In this document: in pieces, positions 57,527-64,000 of the stretch | How the letters are laid out: each line of letters starts with the position of its first letter | How positions within the stretch are numbered: the first letter of the stretch is position 1 | Assembly: GCA_023101725.1 (NCBI GenBank) | Contig: JALJCO010013629.1 | Location: 140,446-204,445 of the forward strand | Reading direction: 5' to 3' | Length of the DNA stretch: 64,000 nt | Source of the DNA: Atherinomorus stipes | Taxonomy: Eukaryota; Chordata; Actinopteri; Atheriniformes; Atherinidae | Program-made: the position numbers and the translations under genes | The notes under the pieces: generated by a model | Seen by the model: the letters and a program-made list of their open reading frames with translations, nothing else | The model's database searches: none | What the model was told of the DNA's origin: nothing

Positions 57527-57815
57527 GTAATCCTCCTTTAATATGGAAAAGTTCCAAAATGGTGTTACTGCAATAAAAAATAAACACATTTGTAGACAAA
57601 AACAAGTAAATTTAATTAAATTTTATTCCTCTTTTGATTATTAATGTGCGGTTACTATTGTCTTTTCAATTAAACTTCTACTACCGTCAGCTCTTTATCT
57701 TGCATCTCCTTTTCGTACAGTAGTTCAATAGATATGCCAGTTTTTCATTTGCTCTGATGTTTTTTGCACAGATTAATTTGTGACTGTTTCTAACTGGTGT
57801 TAATGTCTGTTCCAG

Positions 57816-57954
57816 AGTTCCTCAGAACTGCCCTCGGGCTTACAGGCTGGCTTCCTTTGATCCTGATGGCGACAGAGTCCGATGCAGGTATGGAAATATC
57901 AGAGGTGTCGAATGTGACCGTTGTTACCAACCTCCAGGCTTCCACCTTGACCAG
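57816..57954 (+). CDS. Copy B exon 4
   Basis: A clean 139-nt exon (VPQNCPRAYRLASFDPDGDR, then RCRYGNIRGVECDRC), ending phase 0 before 'gttagt'. Confidence 0.87.
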
Positions 57955-58045
57955 GTTAGTTGAAATATTCTTTGAATACAAACATGTTGCACAAAACCAA
58001 ACTGATGCTTGGATTAATGTAATAATGATATTCTTATATTTTCAG

Positions 58046-58778
58046 GACACTTGCACGTTACACTACCAGTATACCAGTGCACATGCTGGAGTTGTTCCAT
58101 TTGAAATGGTGGTAGAAGACTACTCGCGAGGGCACATTGACCTGTTCTACTCAGACGGATCACAGTCCCACAAGCATCCACTGCTGGCGAGGAGAAAGAG
58201 GCAGGCAGGCGGGTGGGGTCAAACCTCTGCACCCAACCCAACTTCACAGTCCTGGTCATGGTGGCAACCAACCACAGCAGCAGCACCTGCGCCAGCAACC
58301 ACAGCCCCCTGGTGGTGGTGGTGGCAAACTCCCACACCAGCACCCACAATTGTACAAACAACCCCCCGGTGGTGGTGGCAGCAGACCACCACAACTGCAC
58401 CTCCAGCAACCACAGCCCCCTGGTGGTGGTGGTGGCAAACTTCCACACCTGCACCCACAACAACTGTACAAACAACCCCCCGGTGGTGGTGGCAGCAGAC
58501 CACCACAACTGCACCTCCAGCAACCACAGCCCCCTGGTGGTGGTGGTGGCAAACTTCCACACCTGCACCCACAACAACCGTACAAACAACCCCCCGGTGG
58601 TGGTGGCAGCAGACCACCACAACTGCACCTCCAGCAACCACAGCCCCCTGGTGGTGGTGGTGGACAACCACAACCACTCGTAGACCAACCACAACCACCA
58701 GGTCTTACCAACCTACAAGTCGACCATACGTCAACACTCCTCCTCTCAGCAAACTGCCGCTGCAGTTCTCCGTACTCG
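58046..58778 (+). CDS. Copy B exon 5: furin-like site and Trp-rich repeat linker
   Basis: A 733-nt open exon. It starts DTCTLHYQYTSAHAG and includes the acidic HIDLFYSDGSQSHKH and LLARRKRQAGG (RRKR, furin consensus). It then has four blocks of WWWWW (58310-58324, 58421-58435, 58535-58549, 58649-58663) spaced 111-114 bp, alternating with WWW blocks and Thr/Pro/Ala-rich spacers. It closes with a Thr-rich stretch and LSKLPLQFSV. The linker is mucin-like in Thr/Pro content but has an extreme tryptophan load. Opposite-strand ORFs are repeat shadows. Confidence 0.88.
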
Positions 58779-59382
58779 GTGAGAAAGACTTCACTTGTAC
58801 TCATAAATACACTTTCTTTATGTATAAAACTGTCTGCATCGATAGTGTACAGGTGGATCGAAAGGTTTTGACTCCAGGAGCCATGAAGCATTCCCAAGAC
58901 TCTTGTCAGTGATCCAGGATTGTAGGATTGTCTAAAGGTTTTCCCAGTGATCTCACATTCATGGTTTACATTTACTCCTCCTGGTTGAGATTTCTTTCTG
59001 CCTTAAATCCTCATCCCCTCTTTAAATTTTCGAATTTAGGGTCTTATTTAGGTTCTGAAGAGGTCAAATAAATGTAATGCTTACTCATCATAAAGGATGT
59101 TAAAAAGTACCTGAATTACAGAAAATAGTTTTGCCGTTGCACTGGCATCCAAACCAGCATAGAAAGATGGTACTTAAACCAGTCCCATCCATTTTCTGCC
59201 ACTAATCCGTAGTCGGGTCATAGGGCAGCAATCAGCCCCTTTTAACATGGATCAAAATCAGTGTTTGAACTAAAGAAAAACTGAAGAAAAAACTTTGACA
59301 ACAGTGCCATAAAGTTCTCATAAAATGACGAAGTTGACAGTGTGGGGTCTTGTCACTATACCTGCAATTGAACATGCACATT

Positions 59383-59470
59383 GGTGTCCGATAGATTATG
59401 CGCACTGGCTACTTGGCCACGGGAATATCATTTTGGCCAAATAGCCGGTGCGCATGATCTATCAGGCACC
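59383..59470. repeat. 36-bp inverted repeat hairpin in copy B intron 5
   Basis: Arms 59383-59418 and 59435-59470 match at 31 of 36 positions, around a 16-nt loop. All five mismatches are transitions. Confidence 0.85.
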
Positions 59471-59486
59471 GTCTGGGGATCAAATG

Positions 59487-60207
59487 TCACCCAGGCCCTT
59501 GTTGCATACCTTGCCACATTTTGGCGTTGTCGGCAGGATCCATGTAGAGCAGGGGTGCCCAAGTCCAGTCCTCGAGAGCTACTGTCCTGCATGTTTTGGT
59601 TGCATCCCTCCTCCAACACACCTGAGTCAAATAAATAGCTCGTTATCAGGCCCCTGCAGAGCTGAATGGCATGTACATGAGGGAAGTAGCCTTTTGATTC
59701 AGGTGTGTTGAGGAGGAGTATATTCTAAAAAGTGCAGGATAGTAGCTCTTGAGGACTGGACTTGGGCACCCCTGATGTGACACTTGTTGTGGACTTGCCA
59801 TGGGTCAAGGCTGAATTACTTGTTTTGCAATAAAACTATCTTTACTTACAAGTCTCAAGGTTCATTTAGCTTCCCATTCCCACTACCTCTTCAGACCATG
59901 AAGGAACATTTAATCCTTCAGTTTATTCAATGGTTTCAAGGGTAAACATGATGCAACTCAAATCCCACCCAGGCTCTTGTTTCATACCTTGCCACATTTT
60001 GGCGTTGTCGGCAGGATCCATTTACAGTACTTGTTGTTTACTTACCCCATGGGTCAAAACTGAATTACTTGTTCTGTGATGAAAAAATCTTTCCATACAA
60101 GTCCCAAGGTTCATTTTGCTTCCCATTCCCACTACCTCTTCAGCCCATGAAGGAACATTAACTCCTTCAGTTTATTCAATGGTTTCAAGGGTAAACATGA
60201 TGCAACT
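59487..60207 (+). repeat. Intronic tandem duplication of about 240 bp
   Basis: The segment from 'cacccaggcccttgttgcat' through 'tcaatggtttcaagggtaaa' occurs twice (about 59487-59962 minus the MITE, and about 59965-60207). Only the first copy carries the MITE at 59550-59774, so the second serves as an empty-site reference. Confidence 0.8.
59550..59774. mobile_element. hAT-like MITE (CAGGGGTGCCCAAGTCC family)
   Basis: A 225-bp element with near-perfect long inverted ends (CAGGGGTGCCCAAGTCCAGT and its complement ending GGGCACCCCTG). The arms extend about 42 bp. The 8-bp flanks atgtagag and atgtgaca are a decayed duplication. Confidence 0.85.
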
Positions 60208-60265
60208 CACAAAGAATTTTTGATTGAACAGTGGAATTTAAATTAATCTTTCTTTTTACCCACAG

Positions 60266-61042
60266 TGGACCCATCTGTTCCCTCATGTCAGAAGGAACCT
60301 ACTTACCCAGATTTATGTCCCCAACACCTGAAAATGGAGCCCACATCACGGCAGAGGTCAACAAAGAGCTGGAGATCAGAATCAGAGCGCAAAGCGACAC
60401 ATTCGTGTAAGACTGAGTTCAGATTGGCCTGCTGGTAGCGAGACAACATCAGCACCAACAGAAATGTCTGCTTTGTTTTCATACAGGATACAAGACCTCA
60501 TCATCAGCGGACCCACAAATGTCACCAAGCACAAGACCACACATGATGAGTTTGTCATCAGGTGGACTCCGGTCTCAGACGACCTGGGAGATTATTTCCC
60601 AATCTGCTTTGCTGTGGAATCTGCCACAGGGTGAGATCTGGTTTTCACCTCATTTCACTCAGAATTAGTCTGGGAGTGAAAAACCTTGATCTAATGTTGT
60701 CCATATTTGCAGGTCTGCCCTGAACAACTATAGAGCTCTCACCAGTCCAGTTCTCATTCCCATTCCCATTATACCCCAACTTCACAGTAAGTGATATTTC
60801 ACTGAGTTCTGTTGAAGAAAACTCAGAAAGAAAATAATAAGATTGAAAATTATTAAGAATTAAGCAAACATTAAGAATAATTTCAGTTTTTAGAATGGTT
60901 TTTTTTTTTCCTTTTTTTCCTCAAATGGGTTGTTTTTTATCTAAGAAAATGTATTTCATTTGACTAAAATGTAATTTTTCTAGGCTGGCATCTATCAGTC
61001 TGGGGTGAGGTGTGTCTTTGTGAAGGTCAGAAAGGTAACAAT
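60266..61042 (+). pseudogene. Copy B exons 6-9
   Basis: Exons 60266-60406, 60487-60630, 60713-60786 and 60984-61042. Exon 6 has a frame break after PSVPSC and compensating indels near its end. Exons 7 and 8 are clean. Exon 9 is off-phase at its acceptor (ttctag then gctggc). All align closely to copy A exons 6-9. Confidence 0.8.
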
Positions 61043-61204
61043 GTGGGTATTGTTCTCATGATCAAACTTTTAGTTGTTGCAATTTTAGGATTCAGTGTAC
61101 CTAAAGACACTCGTCTCTCATTGATGAGATCTGCCTCTTTGAAATTAGTTATTACATGCTAACATGAAATAAGATGGAAATAACACTCAATAACTTTTAG
61201 CACT

Positions 61205-61620
61205 GACCTCAGAGCTCACACTAGGACACATGGCATACTGCAATGATTTTAGCACACAGAAACACCTGAGCTCCCACCAGCACACACAACAAACTGCGCT
61301 CACACAGTTAACTAAGCTCATACAAGCACACACAGTTAGTTGAGCTCACACTAGCACACACATGCACTTTACCAAGCTCACACTAGCACACACAGTTAGC
61401 TGAGCCCACACTAGCACACCGACTCCTAACCAAGCTCACACTAGTACACACAGTTAGCTGAGCTCACACTAGCACTTACCGACTCCTAACCAAACTCACA
61501 CTAGTACACACAATTAGCTGAGCTCTACTAGCACTTATGCTTAACGGAGCTCTCACTAGCACACACAGGTAGGTGAGCTCACACTAGCACACACTCTTAA
61601 CCGGGCTTACAGTGGCACTC
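61205..61620 (+). repeat. Intronic AC/AG-rich minisatellite, copy B
   Basis: Degenerate units around 'gttagctgagctcacactag' of about 35-40 bp. Counterpart of 2150-2760 in copy A. Confidence 0.8.
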
Positions 61621-61784
61621 GTTCTGATCGTTTTACTGCAGCTGCATTAGGTTGCAGCTATAAGCCTGGGAGATGATTCATTCCATCATAATTCCTCATT
61701 ACATATCAGCTCCATAATCTCGTATCTTCTCTGTGGCTCATTCACCATCTTAAGAGTTTTAAACCACAGTATGTTTTGTTCCAG

Positions 61785-62709
61785 TTCAAGCCAAAGTGAC
61801 CTGCAGTGAAACAACAATGACAGTGGAGATTGACAAATCTTCCTTCTATGGACTCCAGAGGATCATGTTCGCCTCAGTGACCCCAACACCGCCTGCAGTC
61901 TGGAGGTGCTCAACAGCACTCACATCATCGGTGTGATCCCCCTCAACGCTTGTGGTACTCAGATCGAGGTGAGCACAGGCTCATTTCTGACATCATACAG
62001 GTATCATTCATCAGCAGTGTGAGGTCTGATTATATAACGGTTCACTCTGCAGGAAGACGATGACTACCTCTACTTCAAGAATGAAATCACCACAGGGGAG
62101 GATGTTAGCGGGCTGATCACCCAGGACCCAGCTGGTGGAGGCCCGGTTCAACTGCCAGTACCCCAAGAAGGGCAACGTGACCCTGGGCTGAAAGGCACAC
62201 AGAAAGAACGTTACGGTGTGGGAGAAAGGCTTCGGTACCTTCACATAGCAGTTTGAGTTCTACCCGGACGTCCAGTTCAGAACCATGGTGGATCCAAACT
62301 CGTATCCTCTGGAATCCTGACATCGGGAGCAGGATTTACATGCAGATAGACGCATCCTCCTCCACCCATCAACAACACCGTGATGTTTGTGGAGTCCTGC
62401 AGAACTGCACCCAGCCCATGACAACCCCCAACTACCACCCAACCCTACTCCATCATCGAGAACGGGTACGAGGCACTCAGGGGTGAAGGGGAGGTTTAGA
62501 CTTGTTGAGATCATCTAGGAGAGCCAGGGAAGCTAACTAACAGGAGAGATTCAGACAAACTTTCCTTTTATTCCTCAAACAAAATGACTTTTGTTTCCAC
62601 AGAGACAGATGTGCAGTGGACCCGACTGTTCAGATCTATTCCACCTCTGAGGAAGACCAGTTCAGGTTCAGCATGGAGGGGTAGCTAGTTCATCCAGCGC
62701 GCTGACCAG
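61785..62709 (+). pseudogene. Copy B exons 10-12: ZP module
   Basis: Exons 61785-61968, 62053-62465 and 62609-62709. The Cys-bearing motifs match copy A, but there are 1-bp losses and substitutions giving stops, for example TAG in 'cacatagcag' (62244-62253) and TAG near 62682. It retains about 65 bp missing from copy A exon 11. The intron between exons 11 and 12 is only 143 bp. Confidence 0.78.
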
Positions 62710-63098
62710 GTGAGGAATCTGTGTGTGCACCACCTATATTTCTCCTTTATGATCACACGTCAGGTTGTGCCTGAAAATACATTTCTGCACCTCATTTGGT
62801 TTAATTAGAGTTTCATGAGGAGTCAAGTCAGTAACAGAGGGAAGGAACAGATGTAAAATATTAGTAACTGATCCAGGAGAAACAATTTTCACAAAGTCAG
62901 CCTAAGGCGTCATGAAGGAAGAAGATCTCACAAAGACAATAACAGAATTTAAAGTTTAAACTTGCCAACTGCTTGTTGTTGTGACTTGTTGGGACAAAGT
63001 GAAGCAGAAGTTTGATGATGTTGCCAGTTCCAGCATTTGTCCACTAGAGAGGGTGTGAGAGTGTGCAGGTGTGATGACAACTGTCCTGCTGCCTTCAG

Positions 63099-63508
63099 GT
63101 GTACATCAGCTGCTCAGTCATGATGTGTGAAGCAAGGAACCCCAACACCAGGTGCTCGCAGGGATGCGTGAACTCCACATGGTCAGGCAGTCACATGCAC
63201 CACCACCGTAGAGAAGGCCGTCATCCAGAGCGCCACGCAGTTCCCAGGGTCCCCTGCGTCACAGAGGCGGGCAGCAGACTCCAGGGTGAACAGGTATGGA
63301 AACGGGGTTTTTCTGAGTCCAGAGTTAAAAGCTGGACCTTACTGAATCAGAGCTGTGCCTCTCTTGTTTGCAGCCATCAACCTGGACCTGAACCTGGTTT
63401 TCATGGCTGGATGTCTCTTGCTGCTGTTGGCATGGTCTGTGGTGTGGTCCTGTACAAAAGCAAAATGGCAAGGTCCAGTACCAACCTCTGCCCTCATGTG
63501 AGAGTTAA
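63099..63508 (+). pseudogene. Copy B exons 13-14: processing region, membrane anchor
   Basis: Exons 63099-63293 and 63374-63508. Exon 13 has lost the clean RKRE and RLRR sites seen in copy A through small indels. Exon 14 lacks one C and one A relative to copy A, so the anchor helix is out of frame. The stop corresponds to TAA at 63506-63508. Confidence 0.78.
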
Positions 63509-63883
63509 ACCTGGACCAGCTCGTCACATTTACCTGCTTTCATTATTCTAATGTCAGCTTTGGGGTTGTGGTGTATTTACGCGCCTGCATTTAAACTAAT
63601 TAATGATATTTGAACATCTTTATTTTCATTTAAGCGGAAAGAGGAAATCTGGAAAACCAAAGATTCTGTCTGATCCTGCTGTTAAATGAAACATGATTAT
63701 AGAAAACAGTCCTGGTTCATATTTCTACCCTTATTAAGCTAAAATCCTTTTTATTGGTGGATCAAACATTTGTAATTACTTGTTATGTTTTTGTATGTGT
63801 GTTTTATCATTTGTTATTTTCTGTCAGTCTTGATTTAAAAAATACTCCTGGGCTACTGTCGTCCTTTACGAGTCATGTTTCCC

Positions 63884-63889
63884 AATAAA
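63884..63889 (+). promoter_or_regulatory. Poly-A signal, copy B
   Basis: AATAAA lies 376 bp after the stop, near the end of the recognisable transcript region. Confidence 0.55.
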
Positions 63890-64000
63890 AGTGACCATTT
63901 TTTAAAATACAATTAGTCTCTACTTTTCACATTTATTCATCAAAGCCTTTAAAAATACAAACCCAGTAGACATATATCCATAATAGCCAAGGTTAGACTC

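Larger units (their letters stand above)
56322..63508 (+). pseudogene. ZP-domain transmembrane protein, copy B (14 exons; many small indels)
   Basis: Full exon set: 56322-56446, 57071-57274, 57383-57526, 57816-57954, 58046-58778, 60266-60406, 60487-60630, 60713-60786, 60984-61042, 61785-61968, 62053-62465, 62609-62709, 63099-63293 and 63374-63508. Splice sites are GT-AG throughout. The start was chosen at the ATG giving the signal peptide MASTGLVLLQLLLLVSLVSA, 58 bp after the TATA box. Exons 2-5 encode a Cys-rich domain, then RRKR and the Trp-rich linker. Exons 10-13 encode the ZP module and exon 14 the membrane anchor. Exons 3, 4, 5 and 7 are clean. Exons 1, 2, 6, 10, 11, 12 and 14 have 1-bp indels or stops, and the exon 9 junction is off-phase. 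This is either a recent pseudogene or a good gene in an error-rich assembly. The family assignment is from recognition of fish uromodulin-like proteins. Confidence 0.8.

Noticed and set aside
58014..58897. Minus-strand and alternate-frame ORFs over copy B exon 5 (Val/Gly/His-rich)
   Set aside because: Shadows of the TGG/ACC repeats. Only the + frame continuing from exon 4 fits splice phase.

Overview
The window looks like teleost fish genomic DNA, probably percomorph. The evidence is GT-AG introns, a fish-type tRNA-derived SINE, dense hAT-like and foldback MITEs, Ty3/Gypsy LTR retrotransposons and L2-like LINEs. The species cannot be told from the sequence. No bacterial-type features, rRNA or tRNA genes were found.

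Host genes: two tandem paralogues on the + strand encode a secreted, membrane-anchored zona pellucida (ZP) domain protein of the fish uromodulin-like type. Copy A enters from the left edge (exons numbered 6-14, 1181-23851). Copy B is full length in layout (14 exons, 56322-63508, with a TATA box and poly-A signal). Copy B predicts a signal peptide, a Cys-rich N-terminal region, a dibasic RRKR site, an unusual Trp/Thr/Pro tandem-repeat linker with runs of five tryptophans, a ZP module, and a C-terminal transmembrane helix. Both copies carry small indels. Copy A also has a deletion of about 65 bp that creates a stop. Splice sites and most codons are preserved, so either these are recent pseudogenes or the assembly is indel-rich.

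Copy A intron 11: 143 bp in copy B, this intron is 18.9 kb in copy A. It holds a 55-bp satellite in two blocks (5296-9188 and 18447-21625) separated by a young Ty3/Gypsy element (9189-18446; LTRs about 0.5% different; CTAA target duplication; tRNA-Thr primer site). The element has a textbook -1 frameshift signal between gag and pol (slippery TTTAAAC, 6-nt spacer, predicted H-type pseudoknot). A MYND zinc finger sits at the start of the frameshifted Pol. The second satellite block repeats the first in register and contains what looks like the empty insertion site.

Intergenic 24-56 kb is almost all transposons and repeats. In order: hAT-like MITEs; a second Ty3/Gypsy (28072-32739) with identical 197-bp LTRs, inserted in an older TIR element; a composite foldback element split by an antisense LINE (34431-37000); a hyper-palindromic array with terminal inverted repeats (38329-39444); a hAT MITE (39627-40030); a 33-bp minisatellite of about 66 units (42235-44416); a second type of LINE (45110-46523); a triple nest of TIR elements (47225-49210); and an L2-like LINE interrupted by a hAT element that is itself interrupted by a foldback element (50975-55135). 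No intact host gene was recognised there.
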